From an uncultured Lachnospiraceae bacterium (GTDB lineage Bacteria > Bacillota > Clostridia > Lachnospirales > Lachnospiraceae): 32,715 bases of DNA. A program made the translations under genes and the position numbers. This document shows, one piece after another, positions 14,825 to 23,889 of this stretch; the first letter of the stretch is position 1, and each line of letters begins with the position of its first letter. The notes below the pieces were generated by a model that saw nothing but the letters and a program-made list of their open reading frames with translations, had not been told where the DNA came from and searched no databases. Where the stretch lies: positions 1 through 32,715 of the forward strand of contig CANCYR010000035.1 of assembly GCA_947382355.1 (NCBI GenBank), in the 5' to 3' direction.

Positions 14825-16144
14825 ATGAGCGAGAAATGGAAGAGCTTTGCAAAGAACGTCCGAAACAGTAACGGGCGGGTGCGGCTTTCCGCAGTCATTA
14901 TGGGCGGCGGACAGCTTTTGTATGGCAGATGGGTAAAAGGGCTTCTTTATCTTTTGGCGGAGATTATCATCCTCTGTTATTTTATCACCCGGGGAGGAAA
15001 GGAGCTGGCGGGCTTCTTTACCCTTGGGACCAGGCAGGGGGATGCCTGGCTGGGCATTCAGGGAGACGACTCGGTAGTCATGCTGTTAATGGGAATTTTT
15101 GCGTGGATTGTGCTGATTGTATTCCTTGGGCTGTACGTGTCAAATTTAAAGGATGCCTATAAAAGCCAGAAGCTTGCCATGGCAGGGAAGCCCCAGCCCC
15201 GTTTTTTAGAGGAGCTGGCAGAGTTTGCTGATAAAAAATTTTATGTTATGGTGCTTGCCCTGCCGGTGTTGGGAGTCTGCGTCTTTAATATACTGCCCAT
15301 CGTATTCATGATACTGATTGCCTTTACCAATTATGGGGGAAAGATTGTACCTCCGGCGCTGGTGGACTGGGTAGGCATTGATAACTTTAAAAAGCTGATT
15401 ACCTTGTCCCAGTTTGCCCCTACTTTTTTTAAGATACTTGCATGGAATCTGCTTTGGGCAGCGGCTTCCACGGCTATCAACTATTTTGCAGGACTTGGGC
15501 TGGCGCTGCTTTTGAACAAAGACTGTGTGAAGGGCAAGGCATTTTGGCGGGTATTTCCCATTCTTGCCTATGCCATTCCGGGCTTTATCACGCTGGTGGC
15601 ATTTAAATTCATGTTTTCTTACGGCGGCCCCATTAACCAGATGATTACTGCCTCCGGAGCAACAGCCGTGGGCTTTTTGGATCTGGATGCCAAGTGGACG
15701 GCAAGACTTATCGGCCTTTTGGTAAATTGCTGGATTAGCGTGCCCTCCATCATGCTTTTGGCTACCGGACACTTGTCCAATCAGGACATGACATTATATG
15801 AGGCGGCAAGGTTAGACGGCGCAACACGGTTCCAGCAGTTTCGGAAGCTGACGCTGCCCTTTATGCTTTTTGTCACTACACCGGTACTGCTTGGGCAGTT
15901 CATCGGCAACTTTAACAATTTCGGTATTTTCTATTTCCTGCGGGGCGGTCTGTATGTGGACGGCTATTTTCTGGCAAGTGATACGGATTTGCTCATTAAC
16001 TGGCTGTATAATTTATCCATTGACAACAATTATTACTGTATCGGGGCGGCTATAAGCCTTGTTATTTTCCTGATTACTTCTACATTGTCGTTGATTGTGT
16101 ATATGCGGTCATCATCCTATAGAGAGGAGGACAGCTTTCAATGA
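14825..16144 (+). CDS. Maltodextrin ABC transporter permease, MalF-like
   Basis: This 439-aa membrane protein has about eight hydrophobic segments. An N-terminal helical hairpin (about 25-60) and a long cytoplasmic loop precede the permease core. The ATPase-docking EAA loop is visible as EAARLDGATRFQQFRKLTLP near residue 320. It has a strong AGGGGGGGAGG-like ribosome site and overlaps the next permease by 4 bp. It forms the membrane channel with the MalG-like protein. Confidence 0.9.
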   Translation: MSEKWKSFAKNVRNSNGRVRLSAVIMGGGQLLYGRWVKGLLYLLAEIIILCYFITRGGKELAGFFTLGTRQGDAWLGIQGDDSVVMLLMGIFAWIVLIVFLGLYVSNLKDAYKSQKLAMAGKPQPRFLEELAEFADKKFYVMVLALPVLGVCVFNILPIVFMILIAFTNYGGKIVPPALVDWVGIDNFKKLITLSQFAPTFFKILAWNLLWAAASTAINYFAGLGLALLLNKDCVKGKAFWRVFPILAYAIPGFITLVAFKFMFSYGGPINQMITASGATAVGFLDLDAKWTARLIGLLVNCWISVPSIMLLATGHLSNQDMTLYEAARLDGATRFQQFRKLTLPFMLFVTTPVLLGQFIGNFNNFGIFYFLRGGLYVDGYFLASDTDLLINWLYNLSIDNNYYCIGAAISLVIFLITSTLSLIVYMRSSSYREEDSFQ

Positions 16145-16980
16145 AAAAACGGTTTTCAATGAAAAGGACAATGGATGTGGGCATTACTTATCTGATTCTG
16201 CTGGCGGTGGCATTCGTATTTTTCTTCCCCTGCCTGTGGCTGATTTTAGCCTCCTTTTCCGCATCAGGAAGTATTTACTCCTTTGAGGGATTTTTTCCCT
16301 CTTCCTACAGTCTGGCAACCTTTCAGAAGCTTTTTACGGATACGGCATTGTACAATTATCCGAAATGGTTTTTAAACACCCTTTACATCGCATCGGGAAG
16401 CTGTGTGCTTGGCACGTTTTTAACCATTCTCACTGCATACACCATGTCCCGGTTTGAGTTTCGGATGCGTAAGCCTATGATGAAGACTACAATGGTGCTG
16501 GGAATGTTTCCTTCTTTTATGAGCATGACGGCGGTGTATCTTCTTATGACCCAGTTTGGGCTTATCAACCAGCGCTGGGGGCTGATTTTGATTTATGCCG
16601 CAGGGGCGCCTATGGGGTATTTGACCCAAAAGGGATTTTTTGACACTATTCCAAAAGCCATTGACGAGGCGGCAAAAATCGACGGGGCCACCAGTATGCA
16701 GATTTTTACAAAAATAAATCTCCCTCTTTCCAGGCCTATTATTGTTTACACAGCATTGACTTCTTTTACCTGGCCATGGAGCGACTTTATCCTGCCGAAG
16801 CTTCTTTTGAAGGAGAAGGATTTCTATACGGTGGCGGTAGGGCTTATGAGTCTGGATGAGACGGAATTTGCCCGGTTTGCGGCGGGAAGTGTGTTTATTG
16901 CGGTGCCAATCGTCATTCTATATTTCTTTTTGGTAAAGGATATGGTAAACGGCATGGCAAGCGGGGCGGTTAAGGGCTGA
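16141..16980 (+). CDS. Maltodextrin ABC transporter permease, MalG-like
   Basis: This 279-aa protein has six membrane segments and the EAA loop DEAAKIDGATSMQIFTKINL near residue 180. It pairs with the upstream MalF-like permease, with the start overlapping its stop (ATGA). No ABC ATPase follows; Firmicutes commonly share one MsmX-type ATPase between several sugar transporters, encoded elsewhere. A strong terminator closes the operon 33 bp after the stop. Confidence 0.9.
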   Translation: MKKRFSMKRTMDVGITYLILLAVAFVFFFPCLWLILASFSASGSIYSFEGFFPSSYSLATFQKLFTDTALYNYPKWFLNTLYIASGSCVLGTFLTILTAYTMSRFEFRMRKPMMKTTMVLGMFPSFMSMTAVYLLMTQFGLINQRWGLILIYAAGAPMGYLTQKGFFDTIPKAIDEAAKIDGATSMQIFTKINLPLSRPIIVYTALTSFTWPWSDFILPKLLLKEKDFYTVAVGLMSLDETEFARFAAGSVFIAVPIVILYFFLVKDMVNGMASGAVKG

Positions 16981-17012
16981 AAATATTGGGGGAAATAGTA
17001 TGCGGAAAAAAA

Positions 17013-17047
17013 GGAAAGCTTGGGATTTTGTAAGCTTTCTTTTTTTG
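17013..17047 (+). terminator. Terminator of the maltodextrin operon
   Basis: GAAAGCTT (17014-17021) pairs with AAGCTTTC (17032-17039), and flanking A/T pairs extend the stem. It is followed by a run of seven T. Confidence 0.85.
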
Positions 17048-17248
17048 TTGTTCGTCCTAACTGGGGAGATTTGTATAATATGCTTTGCTTTATAGTGTAA
17101 TAAACAGACTTATTGTTAAGTAACCCATATTGTAAGGTATGGTAAAAAAGTACTTTCTAATATTAGTTTAGCGTAATTTTATGGAAAAAACGTTGATGAT
17201 ATGATAAGATTATTTTGATACTTTGTATGATAATGTTAAAATAAGAAC
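17048..17248. other. AT-rich spacer before the RM genes
   Basis: I see no gene or clear signal between the operon terminator and the RM promoter. Base composition shifts sharply to AT-rich here, marking the left edge of a probably acquired block. Confidence 0.5.
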
Positions 17249-17277
17249 TTGTGTTCGGTTTAGGGATATGTTATTAT
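17249..17277 (+). promoter_or_regulatory. Probable promoter of the RM operon
   Basis: TTGTGT (17249-17254) and TATTAT (17272-17277) are separated by 17 bp and lie 32 bp before the methyltransferase start. Confidence 0.45.
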
Positions 17278-17309
17278 ATATTAGATAAATAAAGTTAAGG
17301 AGCAATTTT

Positions 17310-18170
17310 ATGAAAAAAGTGGATAAGCCCGTTATTGATATGGATAAGGTAATAAATCGGCTTTTTGAGGGTGATTGTCTTGAATATATGAATGAAATAC
17401 CAAATGGAAGTGTAGATATGGTTCTTTGTGATTTGCCATATGGAATGACACAAAATGAATGGGATTGTTATATTCCTTTGGAGAAGTTATGGAAACAGTA
17501 TAATCGAATTATTAAACCGAATGGGGCGATTGTATTAACTTCTAATGGAGTTTTTACAGCCAAACTAATTTTAAGTCAACCTAATATTTATAAATACAAG
17601 TGGGTTTGGGAAAAATCAAAACCGACTAACTTTCTAAATGCCAAGAAGCAGCCGCTTAGAAAGCATGAAGATGTGTGTGTTTTTTATAAGAAACAACCGA
17701 CATATCATCCACAAATGACGCAAGGTGAGCCATATGATAAAGGAACAAGAAAAAATCAATTATGTGGAAATTATGGTGATTTTGAACCGGTTCATGTGGC
17801 AAGCCAAGGGGAGCGTTATCCGACAGATATTATATATGTTAAGACGGCTGAATGTGAAGGGGCAGTGTTGCATCCAACACAAAAGCCCATAGAATTGGGA
17901 AGATACATGATACGAACATATACAAATCCGGGGGATATTGTATTAGACAATACTTTTGGAAGCGGATCATTTTTAGTTGCTGCTCTAATGGAAGGAAGAA
18001 ATTTTATTGGCATTGAAAAGAATGAAAATGTAGCATTGTTTAAAAGAGAAGAAATTGATTATATAGATGTTGCGAAAAGAAGATTATTTTTAGCGTGGGA
18101 GCAGTTAGATAAAAAGGCCCGTAAATATATAAAGGAGCAAAACCTTATTTATGAATTTGAGGAGAGGTAG
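17310..18170 (+). CDS. Beta-class DNA methyltransferase (N6-adenine or N4-cytosine)
   Basis: This 286-aa DNA methyltransferase has the catalytic motif IV, DLPYG, near the N-terminus (Asp41-Tyr44) and the SAM-binding motif I, FGSG, near the C-terminus (216-219, inside DNTFGSGSFLVA). That order defines the beta class. It would protect the host site from the restriction protein that follows directly. Leu in place of the first Pro of DPPY also occurs in phage-type adenine methylases. AAGGAG lies 8 bp before the ATG. The codons are AT-rich compared with the maltodextrin operon, which suggests acquisition. The target sequence cannot be read from the protein. Confidence 0.88.
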   Translation: MKKVDKPVIDMDKVINRLFEGDCLEYMNEIPNGSVDMVLCDLPYGMTQNEWDCYIPLEKLWKQYNRIIKPNGAIVLTSNGVFTAKLILSQPNIYKYKWVWEKSKPTNFLNAKKQPLRKHEDVCVFYKKQPTYHPQMTQGEPYDKGTRKNQLCGNYGDFEPVHVASQGERYPTDIIYVKTAECEGAVLHPTQKPIELGRYMIRTYTNPGDIVLDNTFGSGSFLVAALMEGRNFIGIEKNENVALFKREEIDYIDVAKRRLFLAWEQLDKKARKYIKEQNLIYEFEER

Positions 18171-20927
18171 ATGTGTATGGGTACAATTGTCAGGCATAAT
18201 GAGAGAAGTTGGGCGATTTTTATTATTTCAGAAATAAGAGCAATGCTCAAAGGAATGAATTTAAAGGTTAAAAGTGCAGGTGGAGAAAGTACGCTTTCTG
18301 TAAATAAGAAAAGTATGTTTCCGGATGTCTTATTATATGAAGATGAGGCACAAAACAGGATTTTACAAGGATGGGAACTTAAGATGCCGGATGTGTTAAT
18401 TACGGATGAAGCATTAATAAAGGATGCCGCCAGAAAAGCAACTGCGTTAGATTTAAACAGTTTTGTAATTTGGAATTTTACATATGGAAAGTTATATATA
18501 AAAAATGTGAATGGAGAATTTGAGGAAGCTAAGGTATGGAGTGGGACGAATTATATAAAAAGTCGTGAGGATGTGATTACATATAAAATGGGGTGGCTGC
18601 CTATTATAAAAGATATTGTTTTAACAGTAAATGAATTTTTGATTAACGGTACAATATCAGCATCATCCATTGAAACAACAATATCTGACGGACTTATGAC
18701 GGAAATAATCCAAAGAAATAAGGATTTGGTTGCCAAAAGCCTTATTTTAGAAGTTAGCAGCGATATGACAATGGAGAGCCGTTTGAAAGTGTGGTGGAAT
18801 GCATTTCATGAAGAGTATGATAAAGATGAGAATGATATGTATTCTGCATATGCAAAATCTATTTTGTTGAACTGGACAAATAGAATTATGTTTGCAAATA
18901 CAATAAAGAAGTATCATAATTGTGCTTATAAGATAGATAAAATTGATAGTACATCTACACCGTCAGATGGAAATGCAATCATAGGTGAAATTATAGAAAA
19001 AGGGGATTTTTATAATATATTTAAAGGATTGGAATACAATGAAGTTGTGCCGGAGGACACATGGATAGACATTGTGGCTTACAATCAATTTTTAGTAGAA
19101 AGTAAGATAGAAAAAATTGATCAGACAGTTTTACAGGAAATACTGGAAAAAACAGTTAATACAGCAAAGAGGGAAATAAGAGGACAATATGCCACACCAT
19201 ATTGTTTAGCAGATTTACTTTGTCAAATAACGGTTAATAATTGGAATGATGAATGTGCAGATTTATGTGCAGGTACAGGTACAATTGCGAGAGCAATTAT
19301 CAAGAATAAAACGAAAAGACTACACAATTCGGCAGCTGCATTTACGAGTACGTGGATGGCTGATAAGTACGCATATCCATTACAGATTGCCAATATTGCA
19401 GTGACGAATATGGAGGCATTGAATATTCCATTAAATATATTTCAGTCAGATGTATTTGCTGTAAAGAGCAAAAATAAAATAGAAATAAAAAACCCAATTG
19501 ATGGTAGCGGAATTGAAAAAGAAATTCCTCATTTTGGAGCTATTGTTTCTAATCTGCCATTTGTTGAGTACAATAAAATAGCAGAGGATGAGATAGAATA
19601 TATTAGTGAGTATAGACAGCAGATAAAAAACAATACAGGAATAGAATTTACTTTGGGAAAGACAGACTTATATAATTATCTACCATTTAAATTGTATGAA
19701 TTATTAGAAGATGGTGGAAGGCTAGGAATTATTTTATCAAACTCATGGCTTGGTACAGAGATTGGTATGAAGTTTTTTGATGCATTACAGTATTATTATG
19801 ATATACATGCAGTGGTAATAAGCAATTGCGGACGTTGGTTTAAAAATGCAGATGTTGTAGCAACTTTGCTGATATTGCAAAAGAAAGAAATTGTAAGACC
19901 AAATCAGGGTTCAAAAATAAATTTTTGGATGTTGAATAAAGATATAGAACAAATTAATAATAATGAGAAGGAAACAATTGTAAATAGTATTGTTCTTGGA
20001 GAAGAAATTGACAGTACAGTTGCTTCTGTTAAAAATTATTCCATTGAAGAAATCAGGAAAATTACAGACAAGGGGATAACCTTAAATGCATTATTTCATG
20101 ATGTATCATGGGTAGATAAGTTGGCAGAATGCCTAATTCCAATTGAAAAAGTTCTCGCAGTAAAAAGAGGCGAGCGCAGAGGCTGGAACGATTTATTTTA
20201 TCCTCCGGAAAATAGCGGGATTGAGAGTGAATATATTAAGCCAGTACTTAAGAAACCAGCATTATTAAAATCATATATGGCACAGACTGATATTGTTGCA
20301 TTTTGCTGTCATAATTCAAAAGATGAATTACGACAATCAGGGCATATAGGAGCTTTGAATTGGATTGAAAAATTTGAAAGTATTAGAAATGGAACGGGCA
20401 AATTATTGCCGGAAGCATTAAAGCATCCGAAAAGATTTTGGTATGAAATGGATGATGCAACGAAAGCGGACTTTGTGACTGCTATTAATCCCGACAAACG
20501 TTTATTTGTATCAATGTTTGAAGAAAGTACATTTGTGGATCAACGATTTACGAGAATGTTAATAAAAGATGTAAATATATCTAAAGAACTACTACATGCA
20601 CTGCTGAACTCTCTGTTTGGCATGTTTGCAATTGAAGCAATCGGTTTTGGCAGGGGATTAGGAGTGTTGGATGCAAGTAGTACAAAACTAAGGAATATGT
20701 ATATGATAAATCCGAAAATCATATCAAACATAGATGCTTTGGAAATTGTGGAATTGTTCCAAAGAATTAAGAACCGTAATGTTATGGATACGGAAGAAGA
20801 GTTAAAGGATGTAGATAGGGAAAGATTTGATCGTAAGATTTTGAGTGCAATAGGACATGAAGAATTATATGATGCAATAAAGGGGTCTTTGTTGTCAATG
20901 CAATGTACTAGGCATACGGTTAAATAG
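18171..20927 (+). CDS. Restriction-modification fusion: PD-(D/E)xK nuclease plus N6-methyltransferase (Type IIG-like)
   Basis: This 918-aa protein combines three parts. Residues about 1-100 carry a PD-(D/E)xK nuclease signature (Pro51-Asp52 and Glu69-Leu-Lys71). Residues about 340-600 form a gamma-type N6-adenine methyltransferase with motif I AxLCAGTGT (363-371) and motif IV NLPF (461-464). The C-terminal region (about 660-918) is probably the target-recognition domain. One polypeptide that cuts and methylates is the Type IIG design, here with a separate methyltransferase immediately upstream, with no gap between genes. NLPF differs from the usual NPPF/Y, so methylation by this chain may be weak or dependent on the partner. 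GGAG lies 6 bp before ATG 18171. Confidence 0.85.
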   Translation: MCMGTIVRHNERSWAIFIISEIRAMLKGMNLKVKSAGGESTLSVNKKSMFPDVLLYEDEAQNRILQGWELKMPDVLITDEALIKDAARKATALDLNSFVIWNFTYGKLYIKNVNGEFEEAKVWSGTNYIKSREDVITYKMGWLPIIKDIVLTVNEFLINGTISASSIETTISDGLMTEIIQRNKDLVAKSLILEVSSDMTMESRLKVWWNAFHEEYDKDENDMYSAYAKSILLNWTNRIMFANTIKKYHNCAYKIDKIDSTSTPSDGNAIIGEIIEKGDFYNIFKGLEYNEVVPEDTWIDIVAYNQFLVESKIEKIDQTVLQEILEKTVNTAKREIRGQYATPYCLADLLCQITVNNWNDECADLCAGTGTIARAIIKNKTKRLHNSAAAFTSTWMADKYAYPLQIANIAVTNMEALNIPLNIFQSDVFAVKSKNKIEIKNPIDGSGIEKEIPHFGAIVSNLPFVEYNKIAEDEIEYISEYRQQIKNNTGIEFTLGKTDLYNYLPFKLYELLEDGGRLGIILSNSWLGTEIGMKFFDALQYYYDIHAVVISNCGRWFKNADVVATLLILQKKEIVRPNQGSKINFWMLNKDIEQINNNEKETIVNSIVLGEEIDSTVASVKNYSIEEIRKITDKGITLNALFHDVSWVDKLAECLIPIEKVLAVKRGERRGWNDLFYPPENSGIESEYIKPVLKKPALLKSYMAQTDIVAFCCHNSKDELRQSGHIGALNWIEKFESIRNGTGKLLPEALKHPKRFWYEMDDATKADFVTAINPDKRLFVSMFEESTFVDQRFTRMLIKDVNISKELLHALLNSLFGMFAIEAIGFGRGLGVLDASSTKLRNMYMINPKIISNIDALEIVELFQRIKNRNVMDTEEELKDVDRERFDRKILSAIGHEELYDAIKGSLLSMQCTRHTVK

Positions 20928-21034
20928 ATGAGTTCAGTGGTGATATGCCAAGAGAAAAAGAACTATTACTAGATTGACACCATGACAATTATATCATAGG
21001 GTTCGACAGAATAGTTTATGTAGTGGATATTTTG

Positions 21035-21063
21035 TTGTTAGGGAATAATTTAGTAACTAAAGT
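21035..21063 (+). promoter_or_regulatory. Possible promoter of the DUF362 gene
   Basis: TTGTTA (21035-21040) and TAAAGT (21058-21063) are 17 bp apart and lie just upstream of an AAGGAGG ribosome site. The match is modest. Confidence 0.3.
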
Positions 21064-21086
21064 TATTATACAAGGAGGATTTCAGA

Positions 21087-22205
21087 ATGGAAAAATCAAA
21101 GGTATATTTTACATCCTTTCGGACGGTGGGCAGTGAAAACCTGCTGCAAAAGCTGCACAGGCTGATGAAAGCCGCAGGGTTTGAACAGATTGATTTTCAG
21201 GATAAGTATGCAGCTATTAAGATTCATTTTGGGGAATATGGCAATATGGCATTTCTCAGGCCCAACTATGCCAAAGTGGTTGCGGATTATGTGAAAGAGC
21301 TTGGGGGAAAAGCTTTTTTGACGGATTGCAATACATTGTATGTGGGAAGCCGGAAGAATGCCGTGGATCATCTTGAGACAGCTTATGTCAATGGGTTTTC
21401 ACCCTATCAGACAGGGTGTCACGTAATCATCGGGGATGGTTTAAAGGGAACGGATGAAGCAATTGTACCAATTGACGGAGAATATGTGAAGGAAGCGAAA
21501 ATCGGGCATGCCATTATGGATGCGGATGTGTTTATTTCCCTGACTCATTTTAAAGGACACGAGATGGCCGGCTTTGGCGGCGCATTAAAAAATATCGGAA
21601 TGGGATGTGGTTCCAGGGCGGGCAAGATGGAACAGCACTGTGAAGGAAAACCAACCGTAAATCAGGCGGTATGCGTAGGCTGCGGCGCCTGCCAGAAAAT
21701 CTGTGCCCATGATGCGCCTCAGATAACGGATAAAAAGGCAGCCATTGACCATGATAAGTGTGTAGGCTGCGGCAGATGCCTGGCCATCTGTCCAAAGGAT
21801 GCCATTGAGGCGGATTTTGCTGCTACTGTGACAATGCTGAATTATAAGATGGCAGAGTATTCTCTGGCAGTCTGCAAGGACAGACCGTGTTTCCACATCT
21901 CCCTTATATGTGATGTTTCGCCAAACTGCGACTGCCATTCAGAGAACGATATTCCCATTATTCCTGATGTGGGAATGCTTGCTTCTTTCGATCCGGTCGC
22001 CCTTGATATGTGCTGCGCAGACCTTTGCAATCAGATGCCTGCCGTTGAAAACAGCGTGCTTGGTGAGAATCTGAAAAAGCAGGAAGACCATTCGGGTCAT
22101 GACCATTTTCATATGACACATCCTGATACGGAGTGGAGGACCTGCATTTCCCATGCGGTTAAAATAGGGCTTGGTTCGGACCAGTATGAGATGGTGACGG
22201 TATAG
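21087..22205 (+). CDS. DUF362-domain protein with two [4Fe-4S] ferredoxin clusters
   Basis: This 372-aa protein has an N-terminal DUF362 domain (about 1-190, including IKIHFGEYGN and LTHFKGHEMAGFGGALKNIG). A two-cluster ferredoxin segment follows: CVGCGACQKIC and CVGCGRCLAICP. After it come a Cys-rich stretch (DVSPNCDCH) and a His-rich stretch (HSGHDHFHMTH) that may bind metal. DUF362 ferredoxins are common in anaerobes and their reaction is not established. It has its own strong ribosome site and a hairpin terminator. Base composition returns to the more GC-rich level of the flanking genome. Confidence 0.85.
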   Translation: MEKSKVYFTSFRTVGSENLLQKLHRLMKAAGFEQIDFQDKYAAIKIHFGEYGNMAFLRPNYAKVVADYVKELGGKAFLTDCNTLYVGSRKNAVDHLETAYVNGFSPYQTGCHVIIGDGLKGTDEAIVPIDGEYVKEAKIGHAIMDADVFISLTHFKGHEMAGFGGALKNIGMGCGSRAGKMEQHCEGKPTVNQAVCVGCGACQKICAHDAPQITDKKAAIDHDKCVGCGRCLAICPKDAIEADFAATVTMLNYKMAEYSLAVCKDRPCFHISLICDVSPNCDCHSENDIPIIPDVGMLASFDPVALDMCCADLCNQMPAVENSVLGENLKKQEDHSGHDHFHMTHPDTEWRTCISHAVKIGLGSDQYEMVTV

Positions 22206-22220
22206 TGATGTATAAAATGA

Positions 22221-22246
22221 GCAGGGCAAGAGCCCTGCTTATTTAT
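22221..22246 (+). terminator. Terminator after the DUF362 gene
   Basis: GCAGGGC (22221-22227) pairs with GCCCTGC (22232-22238) around a 4-nt loop, followed by TTATTTAT. The T-tract is interrupted but the stem is strong. Confidence 0.65.
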
Positions 22247-22279
22247 ATGAATGAATGTGGCTGATTGTGATGGAAAGAA

Positions 22280-22636
22280 GTGGTAATTAGGAAGCTGCTG
22301 GCTGAAATGCCGCTTACATATAAGCCCCTTGAGGTGCTCACAAGAAACTCCTTTTCAAAAACGAAGCTAGCCATATCGGCAGAACTTTATGCCCGCTACT
22401 GCAGATATAAGTGGGAAAATGATGTTTTTACATGGCAGGACTACTGTAATATACATAATAAATACTGGAAAAATTTTTATTTCAATATACAATGCAAAAC
22501 CTTGTCTGCTTCTGAAACGGAGCAGATAATAGAAAAGGTAAAGCAAACCGGCGTCCTTAATCCGTCTTTAGAGACCTTTAGGGAGTTGGAGCCGCTTATT
22601 AGGAAAGCATATGAGTATGCAAGGGAAAAGTGTTAG
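22280..22636 (+). CDS. Hypothetical protein
   Basis: I do not recognise this protein of up to 118 aa. It is soluble, rich in Lys/Glu/Tyr and probably helical, with an aromatic segment YARYCRYKWENDVFTWQDY in the middle. The GTG start at 22280 has a poor ribosome site. ATG 22307 (109 aa), behind AGGAAG at about 12 bp, is a reasonable alternative. It stands alone between the DUF362 terminator and a CPBP remnant. Confidence 0.5.
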   Translation: MVIRKLLAEMPLTYKPLEVLTRNSFSKTKLAISAELYARYCRYKWENDVFTWQDYCNIHNKYWKNFYFNIQCKTLSASETEQIIEKVKQTGVLNPSLETFRELEPLIRKAYEYAREKC

Positions 22637-22665
22637 GGCTGCTTTTCTTTTTACAAAACAATATT

Positions 22666-22791
22666 ATGATAGTTGCTTTTGCACATATGATTTTTAATAC
22701 CTGTTATCTTGCGCCTGTTCAATATAATGTTTTACTGTTGGGCAGCATACTTGGCTTACTGTTTATTATCCTTAAAAATAAGAAAATATGA
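22666..22791 (+). pseudogene. Remnant of a CPBP-family intramembrane protease
   Basis: A 41-codon frame encodes a hydrophobic end piece containing AHMIFNTCYLAPVQ, resembling the last H-x-x-F-N motif of CPBP (Abi-type) membrane proteases. The preceding motifs with the catalytic glutamates are absent, and no ribosome site precedes it. It is probably the tail of a decayed gene. Confidence 0.4.
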
Positions 22792-22812
22792 ATAGAGTGA
22801 TATTTGAGAAAA

Positions 22813-23277
22813 TTATTTTTTGGCAAAGCCGGCTCCAATTATATATACCCCGGTTAACATTTCGCCAATGGAAAGCCCAAGGAAAATACCTCCAAGAAAA
22901 TCACGGAAAACGCTTCCTTCCATCACCTGTGATAAAGCTAAAAGAGCTATTCCCATAACAATTAAAATAATGCCATATAGCGTCTGCTTTTGTTTTTCCA
23001 ATTCCTGGACCCGCCTTATTAAATCCAGAATCTGTTGTTCGTCATATATGCGAATGCTTCCATTTTCTTTAGCTTCGCCATCCATTAATTCAGAAACCGT
23101 AATTTCCAGCTCCTTGCATAAAGAAGGAATAATACTGTAATCGGGCATGCATTTACCGCATTCCCATTTAGAAATTGTCTTATTGGAAACGCCTAACTGT
23201 TCTGCCAGCTGAGCCTGTGTCAGGTTTTTTTCTTTTCTTTTTTGGGCTATAAAACTGCCTGTTACCAGTTGATTCAT
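22813..23277 (-). CDS. XRE-family regulator with C-terminal membrane segments
   Basis: This 154-aa protein has an N-terminal helix-turn-helix of the XRE/Cro type (about 8-65: LTQAQLAEQLGVSNKTISKW, then ECGKCMPDY), a short coiled-coil linker (QELEKQKQ) and two predicted membrane helices at about 99-118 and 127-150. Membrane-anchored XRE regulators are frequent in Clostridia and may sense membrane or extracellular signals. The start at 23277 has GGAGG 8 bp upstream; a longer frame to 23313 has none. No partner gene is adjacent. Confidence 0.82.
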   Translation of the reverse strand: MNQLVTGSFIAQKRKEKNLTQAQLAEQLGVSNKTISKWECGKCMPDYSIIPSLCKELEITVSELMDGEAKENGSIRIYDEQQILDLIRRVQELEKQKQTLYGIILIVMGIALLALSQVMEGSVFRDFLGGIFLGLSIGEMLTGVYIIGAGFAKK

Positions 23278-23375
23278 CTCATGGTCCTCCTTTCCTTTTT
23301 GATTTGAGAACAATTATATTTTACCTTGCGCAACTGATATATGACACCCCTTTCTGGTAGAATATTGGTGGAATC

Positions 23376-23504
23376 GTAACAGTTCCTTAGCTCGAAAGTA
23401 CCTCGCTAAGCGCTGGCGTTTTTATAAGGGCTCCTTTTAGAAATCATTTTCTGCCTGCAGCGGTTCTGGTTCCGGTGTGAGAAAGCTACGGGCTGAACTG
23501 TTAC
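23376..23504. mobile_element. 129-bp dispersed repeat with 10-bp terminal inverted repeats, copy 1
   Basis: The element starts GTAACAGTTC (23376-23385) and ends GAACTGTTAC (23495-23504). A close relative in opposite orientation lies at 32595-32715. The flanking octamers GTGGAATC and GGGGAATC differ by one base and may be an 8-bp target duplication. It is non-coding, as expected for a small non-autonomous element moved by a transposase encoded elsewhere. Confidence 0.75.
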
Positions 23505-23590
23505 GGGGAATCTGCTGTCTGACACATTTCTTTAAAATTGTGTCAGTTACTGCTTACTCCTTGAACATTTCCTTTCTCCATACTATCATA

Positions 23591-23889
23591 TGCAAAAAGC
23601 AATGCAGGAAAAATGCTGTAAATGAGACTGCCTGGCAAAAAAGATACAGGAAGCGGATGGAATTATCCTCGCCTCACTAACCTATGCAAGCAATGTGTCA
23701 GGGCAGATGAAGGTATTTATCGACCGGATGCATTTGGTAATGGAGCAGGGACTTTGGGGAAAATATGGGATTGTCTGTCAAAGTATTGTCCGAAACATAC
23801 CATTTTCCCACAGCATGGAAAATGATAGAAAATTGCAAAAACAAATAGATGTATATTTACCGGCAAAGCAGGCTAAACCATTGCGGTAA
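23591..23889 (+). pseudogene. Remnant of a flavodoxin-fold NAD(P)H-dependent FMN reductase
   Basis: Translation in one frame gives a C-terminal piece with EADGIILASLTYASNVSGQ and QMKVFIDRM, the hallmark of NADPH-dependent FMN reductase-like proteins. A TGA at 23623-23625 interrupts the frame just before DCLAKKIQEADG, and the FMN phosphate-binding N-terminus is absent. About 90 of an expected 180-200 residues remain. The dispersed repeat lies 90 bp upstream and may have taken part in the loss. Confidence 0.65.

Noticed and set aside
15206-15772. 188-codon frame antisense to the MalF-like permease
   Set aside because: A shadow frame rich in Lys/Gln/His, typical of the reverse strand of membrane-protein genes.
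17000-17095. 31-codon hydrophobic frame starting MRKKRKAW
   Set aside because: It lies on top of the operon terminator hairpin and T-run, and there is no ribosome site.
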